From contig NZ_CP046155.1 in the NCBI RefSeq assembly GCF_016403105.1, positions 930,001-994,000 of the forward strand: a DNA stretch of 64,000 nt, read 5' to 3'. Positions 8,261 to 16,214 of this stretch are shown one piece after another. How positions within the stretch are numbered: the first letter of the stretch is position 1; every line of letters begins with the position of its first letter. The notes below the pieces were generated by a model. It made no database searches, had not been told where the DNA came from, and worked only from the letters and a program-made list of their open reading frames with translations. This DNA comes from Leptolyngbya sp. BL0902. Lineage in GTDB: Bacteria > Cyanobacteriota > Cyanobacteriia > Phormidesmidales > Phormidesmidaceae. Made by a program: the position numbers and the translations under genes.

Positions 8261-9985
8261 ATGACTAAAATTTTAATCATTGAAGATGAAGCCTTCATCC
8301 GAGAAAATCTAGAGGATATTCTCTCCCTAGAGGGATTTGAAACCGTCACGGCTGCCGATGGAATGGCCGGGATTGCCATGGCCCAACGCGATCTCCCGGA
8401 TTTGATCATCTGCGACATTATGATGCCCTACGGGGACGGCTATAGCGTCATCCAAGCTCTGCGCAACGGCCCGCAGACGAAGGCTATTCCCTTTATTTTT
8501 CTCACGGCCAAGGCTGACCGGGCCAGTTTGCGCCAGGGCATGACCCTAGGGGCCGATGACTACCTCACCAAGCCCTTCACCCCCCAGGAGGTGATCGGTT
8601 CCGTCCGTACCCGTCTGGAGAGACAGTTGGCCCAACAGGCGGCGTTCCAGACTCGGCTCCAGGATCTTTCCGCGCAGTTGAGTGATCAGCGCATCATGGA
8701 TGCCGTGACCCGTCTGCCCAATCGCCTTGCCCTCACCCAGGCGTTCCATCGTCTACTGGCGGAGGACTCAGGGGCATCTCTGGCGGTTCTGTACCTAACC
8801 CTGAACCAAATGGGGTCGATTCGGGCGACCCTGGGGCCAGACCTCAACCCCACCCTAATTCGGCAGATTGGTCAGCATTTGATGGCCCTAGAGGCGGTGG
8901 GGGGGATGGCCTACCTGAGCGATCATCAGTTTGCGTTGGTGATGAGGCTAGGTGAGGGCCGTGACCTTGAAGGTCAGGTGGAGGCTGTGGCAGGAACCTT
9001 TGCGACCCCGATGCAGATATCCTCCCACGAGATTTTTCTGGCCCCTCGGTGGGGGGTAGCGGTTTATCCCCAGGATGGTGACGACCTCGATACCCTGCTG
9101 CTAGCGGCGGAACTGGCCGCGAGTCTATCGGAATTTAGCCCGAACGCCATCACCTTTTATTCCGACGACCTACAGCAGGATGCCAAGCATCGCTTTACCA
9201 TCGAGGCTGACCTCTACCATGCCCTCGACCAGCAGCAGCTCCAGGTCTATTATCAGCCCCAGTTTGCCATTCAAACGGAGCAACTGGTGGGGGCAGAGGC
9301 GCTGATGCGGTGGCTGCACCCGGTGCGGGGCTACATTTCTCCGGCTCACTTTATCCCCATCGCCGAAGCCTCAAGGCTGATTATCCCGATGGGAGAATGG
9401 GTGCTGCGGGCCGCCTGTCAGCAAGTCCAGCAGTGGCCGCAGTATCCCGCTGGGGGGCACATCTCCGTCAACCTATCCACCCGACAGTTTACGGAACCGA
9501 ACCTGATTGACACGGTGATCCATATCCTGGCGGAAACAGGGCTCTCTCCCCAGCGGCTGGAGCTCGAAATTACCGAAAGCATTCTCATGCAGGACGCCCA
9601 CCTGGCGGAACAGACCCTAGCTCATTTGGCCGAGTTGGGGGTGCGGATTGCCATTGATGATTTTGGGGTGGGTTATTCTTCCTTTAAGTATCTCCAGCGG
9701 TTTAGCCTCAACACGTTGAAGCTGGATCGGTGCTTTGTGCAAAGTATGGCCACCAACGCCAAGAATCCTAAAATTGTGGCAGCCATGATTCACATGGCCC
9801 ACGACCTGGGGCTAAGCGTAGTGGCGGAAGGCGTCGAACGCCAGGAAGAACTGGATCAACTGCGGGAGTTTGGCTGCGATATAGCCCAGGGCTATTGGTA
9901 TAGCCAGCCGATTCCCCCTCACCAGTTTGAACAGCAGTATTTTACTAGCCCAGTCACGCCGTCCGCAGGGCCAACCCCGCGATGA
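8261..9985 (+). CDS. response regulator with degenerate GGDEF and intact EAL domain
   Basis: The 574-residue cyclic-di-GMP signalling protein has a receiver at 1-120 (D52, K104). The GGDEF domain (about 150-305) has SDHQF in place of the GGDEF signature, so diguanylate cyclase activity is unlikely; it may be a GTP-sensing or structural domain. The EAL domain (about 315-560) keeps AEALMRW, the NLSTRQF strand, EITES, and IDDFGVGYSSFKYL with the downstream KLD and AEGVE motifs, so c-di-GMP phosphodiesterase activity is expected. Its receiver is a close paralogue of those in the flanking genes, suggesting shared phosphate donors and different outputs. Confidence 0.9.
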   Translation: MTKILIIEDEAFIRENLEDILSLEGFETVTAADGMAGIAMAQRDLPDLIICDIMMPYGDGYSVIQALRNGPQTKAIPFIFLTAKADRASLRQGMTLGADDYLTKPFTPQEVIGSVRTRLERQLAQQAAFQTRLQDLSAQLSDQRIMDAVTRLPNRLALTQAFHRLLAEDSGASLAVLYLTLNQMGSIRATLGPDLNPTLIRQIGQHLMALEAVGGMAYLSDHQFALVMRLGEGRDLEGQVEAVAGTFATPMQISSHEIFLAPRWGVAVYPQDGDDLDTLLLAAELAASLSEFSPNAITFYSDDLQQDAKHRFTIEADLYHALDQQQLQVYYQPQFAIQTEQLVGAEALMRWLHPVRGYISPAHFIPIAEASRLIIPMGEWVLRAACQQVQQWPQYPAGGHISVNLSTRQFTEPNLIDTVIHILAETGLSPQRLELEITESILMQDAHLAEQTLAHLAELGVRIAIDDFGVGYSSFKYLQRFSLNTLKLDRCFVQSMATNAKNPKIVAAMIHMAHDLGLSVVAEGVERQEELDQLREFGCDIAQGYWYSQPIPPHQFEQQYFTSPVTPSAGPTPR

Positions 9986-10131
9986 CCGCAAATGAGGGCG
10001 GTAGCCTAGGATATTGCCATCAGTGTGTTAGCTCCGCGTTTAGGTTTGATTTTTTGGCCCCGCTGAACCGTAAGACCGAACTTGGGCTCACCACTTCAGC
10101 CTCACCTTAGGAAAGACGAAGGACGTTCACC

Positions 10132-11268
10132 ATGAAAAAGATTTTAGTCATCGAAGATGATCTCCAGGTTCAAGACAATATCTACGACATTTTAAGCCTG
10201 GAGGATTTTTATACCATCACCGCCTCCGATGGGGCCGAAGGGTTGATGCTGGCCCAAGAGGAGCGTCCTGATCTGATTATCTGTGACATTATGATGCCCC
10301 AGATGGATGGCTACGCAGTCCTCGCTGCGCTGAGGGCGGATGAGAATACGGCAGCTATTCCCTTCATTTTTTTGACGGCTAAGGCCGACCGCGACGATCT
10401 TCGCCAGGGGATGGCCCTCGGAGCCGATGACTATCTCACCAAACCCTTCACCCCCGACGAACTGCGGCAGTCCATCAACGCCCGCCTCGCCCGCCTAGAA
10501 AGCCAGCAACAGCAGACCCAGCGCCAGGTCGATCAACTGCGAGACACCATCTCCTACGCCCTGCCCTACGAACTCAACACCCCCCTCGTCGGCATCATCA
10601 ACGGGGCTCACCTGCTGCGTACCAGCTACGCCTCCATGGATAAAGCCGAAATTGAAGAACTCCTCGGCGACATCGAGACCTCCGGCAATCGGCTCTATGC
10701 CCTGATCCAAAACTTCATCACCTACGCTGACCTAGAACTGGCCATTGCCAATCCCGAAACCGCCGACAAACTCCGGGCCCGAACCGAACCCTGCCTCACC
10801 GCCCCCGTTATCACCGCCGCCGCCGTTCAGCGGGCCAAGGCCGTCAACCGCGAAGCCGACCTCCATCTCGAACTTCAGGATGCCTACGTGCAAATTTCCG
10901 ACTGGCGGCTGAAAAAGGCCGTCCAGGAAGTGGTCGATAACGCCTTCAAGTTTTCGCCAGCGGGCAACCCCGTGAAGGTCATTAGCCACGTCAAAGATGA
11001 CCATCTGCACATCTTCGTCATCGACCAAGGCCGAGGCATGGACGCCGATCAAATCGAAGCGATTGGGGCTTATATGCAGTTCCAGCGCCGTCTCTATGAA
11101 CGACCGGGAAGCGGGCTAGGGCTGGCCATCGCCAAGCTCACCATGGCCCTCTATGGTGGCGAACTCAATATCGAAAGCTTTGTGGGTCAACAAACCACCG
11201 TCCGCCTCACCCTCCCCACCGCCCAGGATATTAATATTGCCCACCGCGCAGACGACACCTCAGCCTAG
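10132..11268 (+). CDS. response regulator fused to histidine-kinase-like module lacking the phospho-His
   Basis: The 378-residue protein has a receiver at 1-120 (D52, K104), then a HisKA-like helical hairpin whose key motif reads LPYELNTPLVGI, with Tyr146 where the phosphorylated His belongs. The HATPase_c domain (about 240-360) has an N-box VDNAFKFS, G1 DQGRGM and G2 GSGLGLAI, so ATP binding looks intact. Such a protein could phosphorylate another protein's His, act as an allosteric ATPase, or bind other kinases. Third gene of the receiver trio, with 146 bases between it and the second gene. A good terminator follows at 11274-11307, marking the end of the cluster. Confidence 0.87.
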   Translation: MKKILVIEDDLQVQDNIYDILSLEDFYTITASDGAEGLMLAQEERPDLIICDIMMPQMDGYAVLAALRADENTAAIPFIFLTAKADRDDLRQGMALGADDYLTKPFTPDELRQSINARLARLESQQQQTQRQVDQLRDTISYALPYELNTPLVGIINGAHLLRTSYASMDKAEIEELLGDIETSGNRLYALIQNFITYADLELAIANPETADKLRARTEPCLTAPVITAAAVQRAKAVNREADLHLELQDAYVQISDWRLKKAVQEVVDNAFKFSPAGNPVKVISHVKDDHLHIFVIDQGRGMDADQIEAIGAYMQFQRRLYERPGSGLGLAIAKLTMALYGGELNIESFVGQQTTVRLTLPTAQDINIAHRADDTSA

Positions 11269-11273
11269 GCACA

Positions 11274-11307
11274 AAAAGCCCCGGCGTCTGGAGGAAACCG
11301 GGGTTTT
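11274..11307 (+). terminator. intrinsic terminator after the receiver trio
   Basis: AAAAGCCCCGG pairs with CCGGGGTTTT across a 13-base loop, with one G-T pair, and ends in TTTT. It lies 6 bases after the stop of the kinase-like gene. Confidence 0.8.
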
Positions 11308-11358
11308 AGGTTATCTAGGTTCAGTAGATCACAAACGCACTCTTTTGCCACGATCCAG

Positions 11359-11449
11359 CCCTCACCCTAAATCCCTCTCCCAAGTTGGGAGAGGGACTTT
11401 GAAGGATTTTCCGGCTCCCCTCTCTTCTCTGGGAGAGGGGCTGGGGGTG
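11359..11449. repeat. GA/CT-rich palindromic repeat, copy 3 (double unit)
   Basis: Two units back to back in opposite sense: CCCTCTCCCAAGTTGGGAGA (with GGG following), then CTCCCCTCTCTTCTCTGGGA with its AGAGGGG arm and GGGGGTG tail. It fills the gap between convergent genes (receiver trio and transketolase). Confidence 0.7.
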
Positions 11450-11523
11450 TAGCTTGCTTCCCGCAGGGTGGACGGCGGGGGACTTTGCGATCCACGGAGG
11501 GTATCTCCGTGGATTCAGAACGC

Positions 11524-13425
11524 TTAGCCGACGAGTTCCTTCACCTTGGCCATAATGCCCACGGGATCAATGCCTTGGTGGGGATACTGTTCCCACAGAC
11601 CGCCGCAGCCTTCTTCGTGGGTGCCCAGGTAGGCGAACTTGGGCGTATAGCCCCGCTCTAGCAGCCAGGAGCCAAAGCGGCTACCCAGGCCCGTCTTGCG
11701 GTTGAAGGCTTCCGTCACCAGCACAAAGGGAGCCTTGCCAATCTTGGCCATCATCTCTTCATCGACGACGTTGAGGGTGGCTTTGTTGATCAGACCCACA
11801 TCAATGCCTTCCTGCTTCAGGCGTTCCACCGCATCCAGGGCGCGGTAGACGGAATCGCCAAAGGTGACGATGTAGCCAGCGGTGCCCTCACGGATGACTT
11901 CATCCTTACCGGGGGTGAAGGTGTAGTCGCCGCCGAACATTTCGTTGCCGTCGGCGTCGAGGATCATCGGCACCTTGGAGCGGGTGGAGAAGATGAAGCG
12001 CAGGCCGGGGTTGTGGAAGACCGTTTTGACGCAGGCTTTCATCTGGTTGGGGTCGGCGGGGAAGTAGAGGCGGGTTTCGTAGCCGTCATCCAGGCCGTTG
12101 TCGGCAAAGAAGTTGTTGAGGCCGAAGTGACAGGTGTTGTCGGCCATGTCGTCGATGCCGGAGTGGGAGAAGTGGCACAGCAGGTTGGAGTAGTTCAACC
12201 GGGCCATGGTGATCTCGGAAATGCACATTTCCAGGAAGGCCGCGAAGGTGGCGAAGACGCCCTGCTTGCCCTTGGCCATACCAAAGCCCGCCGCCGCCGA
12301 CAGGTTGCCCCGCTCTTGGATGCCGCCGCTGACAAAGATTTCGGGGTAGGCTTTGCGAATTTGGGCCAGACCACAGGAGCCTTCCAGGTCGCTATCCACC
12401 ACGAGGACGCTCTCTTTGCGGGTGGCTTCATCCAGGCCACCGAGGACTTCCACCATGGCATCGCCAAAGGTGTTGCGGTTGGCCCCGGTGGTTTTGCTAG
12501 AACCCAGGAATTCGTAGGTGCTGGGGCTGGGGGAAATGCTGTTGAGGATTTCCACCGCTGCGGTGTGGCCCTTGGCCGTGAGGTAGGCAATGGCGGCTTT
12601 GACGGAAATCACATCGTGGCCGTGGGTGCTGCCTTCGATGCCTTCGATGCCCACCGCCATGGCCCGCTTGTTGATTACCGCCACGGGGCCGGGGGTGTTG
12701 ATGGCCTTGCAGATGTTGGCGTAGAGGCTGTCGATGTCTTCGCCGTCGCCCTCAAACACGGTGAGGCCGTGGCCTTCTAGGGTTTTCTTAACGCTGTAGC
12801 CGCCCATGTAGCTGGAGGGATGTCCGGCAATGGTGACGTCGTTATCGTCGATCAGCAGCTTCACATTGACGTGGTGGGCCACCGCAAAGCGGGCTGCTTC
12901 CGCATCGTTGCCCTCCTGTTGGGAACCATCGGAACCGAGGCAGAACACCGTCTTACCAGGATTGGCCATGGCCACGCCGTTGACGTAGGGCCACATGTGC
13001 CCCAAGCGGCCAGAGCTAAACTTCACGCCGGGGGTGAGGCCCAGTTCGGGGTGTCCGGGCAGCTTAGATCCGGCTTCGCGGTAGTGCATCAGTTGCTCGG
13101 CGGGCATATCGCCGTTCAGCACCGACATCAGGTATTGGGTGGCCACTCGGTGCCCCGCTTCGTCAAAAAACACAGGCACATACTTCTCGCCCGCACCCCG
13201 GAACAGGGCGTCCAAAATCACCACTTCGGGCACGGTGTCGTAGGGGCCGCCCGTGTGTCCGCCCACGCCGCGAGCGGCACCCGTGGCGGTAAAGAAGACA
13301 ATGGCATCACGACAGAGCTGAATATTGGCCTTGATGGCGCTGCGCTGCTCGTCGGTGAGGGTGGGGTTAGCGGCATCTAGAGAAATTCGTTGGTACGCGC
13401 CCAGGTCAATGGGAAAGCTCGTCAT
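11524..13425 (-). CDS. transketolase family protein (atypical)
   Basis: A 633-residue thiamine-diphosphate enzyme. The cofactor motif reads LGSDGSQQEGNDAEAARF with the closing DDNDVTIAG about 25 residues on. Other landmarks are TGGPYDTVPEV near residue 60, a GRLGHMWPYVNGVA loop, the pyrimidine-binding Glu in GIQERGNLSAAAGF, and a C-terminal transketolase domain with TFGDSVYRALDAV. The N-terminus differs from the usual Calvin-cycle transketolase (LSAGHG.., GPLGQG.. are absent), so this is a divergent subfamily rather than the standard tktA product; substrate not predictable here. It is a single gene with GTP-cycle or pentose genes absent nearby. Confidence 0.8.
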   Translation of the reverse strand: MTSFPIDLGAYQRISLDAANPTLTDEQRSAIKANIQLCRDAIVFFTATGAARGVGGHTGGPYDTVPEVVILDALFRGAGEKYVPVFFDEAGHRVATQYLMSVLNGDMPAEQLMHYREAGSKLPGHPELGLTPGVKFSSGRLGHMWPYVNGVAMANPGKTVFCLGSDGSQQEGNDAEAARFAVAHHVNVKLLIDDNDVTIAGHPSSYMGGYSVKKTLEGHGLTVFEGDGEDIDSLYANICKAINTPGPVAVINKRAMAVGIEGIEGSTHGHDVISVKAAIAYLTAKGHTAAVEILNSISPSPSTYEFLGSSKTTGANRNTFGDAMVEVLGGLDEATRKESVLVVDSDLEGSCGLAQIRKAYPEIFVSGGIQERGNLSAAAGFGMAKGKQGVFATFAAFLEMCISEITMARLNYSNLLCHFSHSGIDDMADNTCHFGLNNFFADNGLDDGYETRLYFPADPNQMKACVKTVFHNPGLRFIFSTRSKVPMILDADGNEMFGGDYTFTPGKDEVIREGTAGYIVTFGDSVYRALDAVERLKQEGIDVGLINKATLNVVDEEMMAKIGKAPFVLVTEAFNRKTGLGSRFGSWLLERGYTPKFAYLGTHEEGCGGLWEQYPHQGIDPVGIMAKVKELVG

Positions 13426-13753
13426 AGTGATGTTGTCCTAGTGATTGGTCTAGTGGTTGGTCTAGCGGGGGAACGCCGCCACAGGGGACAGGCCACCGCC
13501 CATCTCGCCGCCGCACAGGTACGGTTAGAGATTCGTCCCTCTCCATCATTCAATACTGTGGGATCGCTGTGAAGGGCTGCATCAAGAGTTGGTTAAGGTT
13601 GGCGAGGCCGTGACCCAATGCCCTCCATCGTTCGGCGAGATCACACCAGCCTTGGCCACCCAAGCATCGTCCTTGGTACGCAGCCGCCACACCTCACCTC
13701 CAGCGCCAGATTCCCGCTCAGATATTGGGGAATTCAGCTCGGCCCTAGGGAGA
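13426..13753. other. 328-bp intergenic region upstream of the transketolase
   Basis: No gene recognised. A 12-bp near-tandem repeat CTAGTGATTGGT / CTAGTGGTTGGT sits at 13438-13461, just upstream of the transketolase start on the minus strand, where it could overlap the ribosome-binding or promoter region. Confidence 0.35.
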
Positions 13754-14116
13754 CTAGGCGGCGTCTTCTAGGCTGAGGTAGTCGGTGTAGCCCTCGGCCC
13801 CGCCGCCGTGCAGAAAAATCCGCCCGCCTTTTTCGTGGACGGCCTGGGTGACGGTCTTCCAGCCTTCCACTTGCTCGGTGCTGTGAATGCCGGGGGTAGC
13901 GGGGTAGCCCTGCCCTTCGGGGCACACCTGGCTGGCCTCGGAGATAATCAACCCCGCCGAGGCCCGTTGTTGGTAGTACAGCGCATTCAACGCCTGGGGC
14001 ACATTGCCAGCCCCAGCCCGGTTGCGGGTGAGGGGAGCCATCACAATCCGGTTGGGTAGTTCGTAGCGCCCAAGCTGGATGGGGGTAAACAAATTCTTGT
14101 CGGTCGCCATGCCCAT
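13754..14116 (-). pseudogene. old yellow enzyme (NADH:flavin oxidoreductase) remnant with internal deletion
   Basis: The 120-residue frame begins like a full OYE family member: NLFTPIQLGRYELPNRIVMA, PLTRNRA, ASAGLIISEASQV and a long match up to GRIFL at about residue 100. It then jumps directly to GGGAEGYTDYLSLE, which is the family's extreme C-terminus. A normal member has about 360 residues, so roughly 240, including most of the TIM barrel and FMN site, are missing without a frame change. The fragment cannot fold as a flavin barrel. I treat it as a deleted gene; expression as a small protein is possible but unsupported. Confidence 0.8.
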
Positions 14117-14424
14117 GATTCGCTTGTATCCAAAATGTCCTTCACTACTTTACGGACTTTGGCCTGTTCTTCGCCTCTCTCTTAATCGGTACGTTTCATT
14201 AGTACGCTGATGGGCTAATTTCATACGCCCGACTGCCGAGGTGTCCAAACGCCAATCCCCCTTCCCCTTCGCCCAAAAACATGGACGTCAGCCGCTCCCA
14301 AATTCAGGAAGATGCCAACGTCCAAGCCTGCCTTTAGCAGGGGAATGGAGGGGGATTGGCTAGCGCTAGCCGTTCAGTCCGAAGACTGCTCTGCGCCGAC
14401 GATCTACGCCAATGGGGCTATCCG
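14117..14424. other. 308-bp intergenic region with an imperfect inverted repeat
   Basis: CCAATCCCCCTTCCCCTT (near 14252) and AGGGGAATGGAGGGGGATTG (near 14339) form an imperfect inverted pair about 90 bases apart. TAGCGCTAGC follows the right arm. No gene recognised; it should hold the promoter of the OYE remnant and the 3' end of the chelatase transcript. Confidence 0.35.
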
Positions 14425-15618
14425 TTAGTGGTGGTGGCCGTGATCGTGGTGGTGACCGTGATCGTGGTGATGACCGTGATCGTGACCGTGGTGATGGCCT
14501 TGGACGGCGGCGGCTTGCACGGCGGCAAGGCTGGGATTCACGGCTAGGGCTTCGGCCTCTAGTAGGTCGGCGATGGGCTTATCGGCCCAGGTCGCGGCCA
14601 TGGCCAAAAATTCGGGATGGTCGTTGACGCAGGGCATTTGCACGTAGGTCACATCCGGGCGGCGGCGGCGCAAACCGCTGATGATGTGCTCCACATCCAG
14701 CAGGGTTTCGTGGTTTTCGGTGGCAAAGCCGATGGGCATAAACACCAAGGCAGTGGCCCCCAGGTCAATCAAATTGCGGGCGGCGAGATCGGCATTGGGC
14801 TGCGTCCATTTGATGAGTGGTGTGTCGTGGTTGAGCCAGCCCACGGAAATCAGCGGATACTTTTGGATCAGCCTATCCCGCACCCGGTCATAGAGCTTTT
14901 GGCTTTCGTCGATGCCGGAGGTGAAGCCCTTGGCCTCGTGGGGGCAACCGTGGTTCATCAGCACAATGCCCGTTTGGGACGGCAGGTGGGCGACGGCCAA
15001 ATCCTGGCGAATTTTGTCCTCAACGATGCGGGCCAGCAGGTCGATGTAAGCTGTTTCATCGAAAAACGAGGGAATATAGCGCATTCCCTTCACCCAGTGC
15101 TCCGTACCGTCCGCAAGCTTCGTTAAGGCTCCGTTGACCTGCTCTACCGCAATGCCGCTGGTAAAAATAGAATCCACCACCAGCAGGGGATAGATCAGCA
15201 GCTTGTCGAAACCCTCCTGCTTAACTTGCTCTAGCACCTGCTCCGGCAGAAAGGGTTTGCAGAAGTTGAAGGCCTTAAATACCTTCACCCGATCCCCCCA
15301 GCGCTGCTTCAGTTGGGCCTCAATGCCCGCCCGCTGGGCCTCAAAAATGGCGTTGTGGGGCGAAATAAAGTTGCCGTGCTGGTGGCTCCATTCGTGCAAA
15401 TCAAAGGCCGCCAACAGCTTAGCCAAGGGGGGATAGACCCAGGTAGGCACCGGGGCAAACTTAGCCGTCAGCAAATTCAGCGCTTGCTCGTTGTAGTTGG
15501 CAAAGTCGTCGTAGCTTTCCACTTCGCCATAGCCCATCAGCAGCACCGCCACCCGGTTTTCGCCGGACGCCGCCGTAAAGGTCTCTGCACTTTGGATAAT
15601 ATCGGGGGTTGCAACCAT
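14425..15618 (-). CDS. ferrochelatase-like protein with histidine-rich C-terminal tail
   Basis: A 397-residue class II chelatase-like protein. The N-terminal VAVLLMGYGEVESYDDF, central LLIYPLLVVDSIFTSGIAV, VLMNHGCPHEAKGF and C-terminal FMPIGFATENHETLLDVEHI follow the ferrochelatase layout, with the metal-site His (NHGCP) and the Glu/His of ATENHETL visible. It differs from the usual cyanobacterial HemH, lacking the hydrophobic CAB-type tail. Instead the last 24 residues are nearly all His, Gly and Asp (HHHGHDHGHHHDHGHHH), a likely metal-storage or delivery segment. It may insert Fe, Co or Ni into a tetrapyrrole; which one cannot be read from sequence. Confidence 0.75.
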   Translation of the reverse strand: MVATPDIIQSAETFTAASGENRVAVLLMGYGEVESYDDFANYNEQALNLLTAKFAPVPTWVYPPLAKLLAAFDLHEWSHQHGNFISPHNAIFEAQRAGIEAQLKQRWGDRVKVFKAFNFCKPFLPEQVLEQVKQEGFDKLLIYPLLVVDSIFTSGIAVEQVNGALTKLADGTEHWVKGMRYIPSFFDETAYIDLLARIVEDKIRQDLAVAHLPSQTGIVLMNHGCPHEAKGFTSGIDESQKLYDRVRDRLIQKYPLISVGWLNHDTPLIKWTQPNADLAARNLIDLGATALVFMPIGFATENHETLLDVEHIISGLRRRRPDVTYVQMPCVNDHPEFLAMAATWADKPIADLLEAEALAVNPSLAAVQAAAVQGHHHGHDHGHHHDHGHHHDHGHHH

Positions 15619-15867
15619 AACGCTTTGCTCAGCTAGGAGATTTCCTCCAGGCTAACATCCCCCCCAAGGGGATCGTGTTAACAGATTATGTATCTTGCGC
15701 GCTGGATGTCATGGATCTTGATACCGTCGCGACGCGGATTTTGGGATGGCTTCACCCTTCGTCCAGGGGGCACCCACAGTTGCCCAAGGCAACCTAAACT
15801 CAGCATTGTTTAACCGCTCTGTTTTGTCGTATGCTTGTAAGGTTGTCAAGTTTAGCGTATTGCAGCC

Positions 15868-16044
15868 ATGGCGGTTCCAAAGAAGAAAACCTCCAAACAA
15901 AAGCGCGACCAACGTCGGGCTACTTGGAGACGCACCGCAGCCCTTCAGGCCCAAAAGGCTATGTCTTTGGGTAAGTCGGTTCTCACGGGTCGTTCCACCA
16001 GCTTTGTCTATCCCTCCGATGAAGCCGACGAGGACGAAGAGTAG
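15868..16044 (+). CDS. rpmF: 50S ribosomal protein L32
   Basis: The 58-residue basic protein begins [20 protein letters not shown], the hallmark of bL32, and ends in an acidic tail DEADEDEE common in cyanobacterial versions. It lacks the zinc-binding Cys pairs, as cyanobacterial L32 normally does. The ATG at 15868 fits the family start exactly. It stands alone, with a strong terminator at 16091-16117. Confidence 0.93.
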   Translation: MAVPKKKTSKQKRDQRRATWRRTAALQAQKAMSLGKSVLTGRSTSFVYPSDEADEDEE

Positions 16045-16090
16045 GTTTCCCGTTCGCCCCGTCGTAACTATGGAAATCCTGGCGTTATAG

Positions 16091-16117
16091 GCAGGGCAAG
16101 TTTTTGTCCTGCTTTTT
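16091..16117 (+). terminator. intrinsic terminator of rpmF
   Basis: GCAGGGCAA pairs with TTGTCCTGC (one G-T pair) over a 4-base loop and is followed at once by TTTTT. It starts 47 bases after the rpmF stop. Confidence 0.85.
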
Positions 16118-16214
16118 GCGCGTCTAGCGTTCACGGGCCTGCGAGGGCTACGACACTTTAACCCCCTGTTCCATCCCAAAAGCGATGGATAACCGATGAC
16201 GGAAAGCGACTGCC

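Noticed and set aside
12013-12780. 255-codon open frame antisense to the transketolase
   Set aside because: Same reason: a composition shadow of a conserved enzyme gene.
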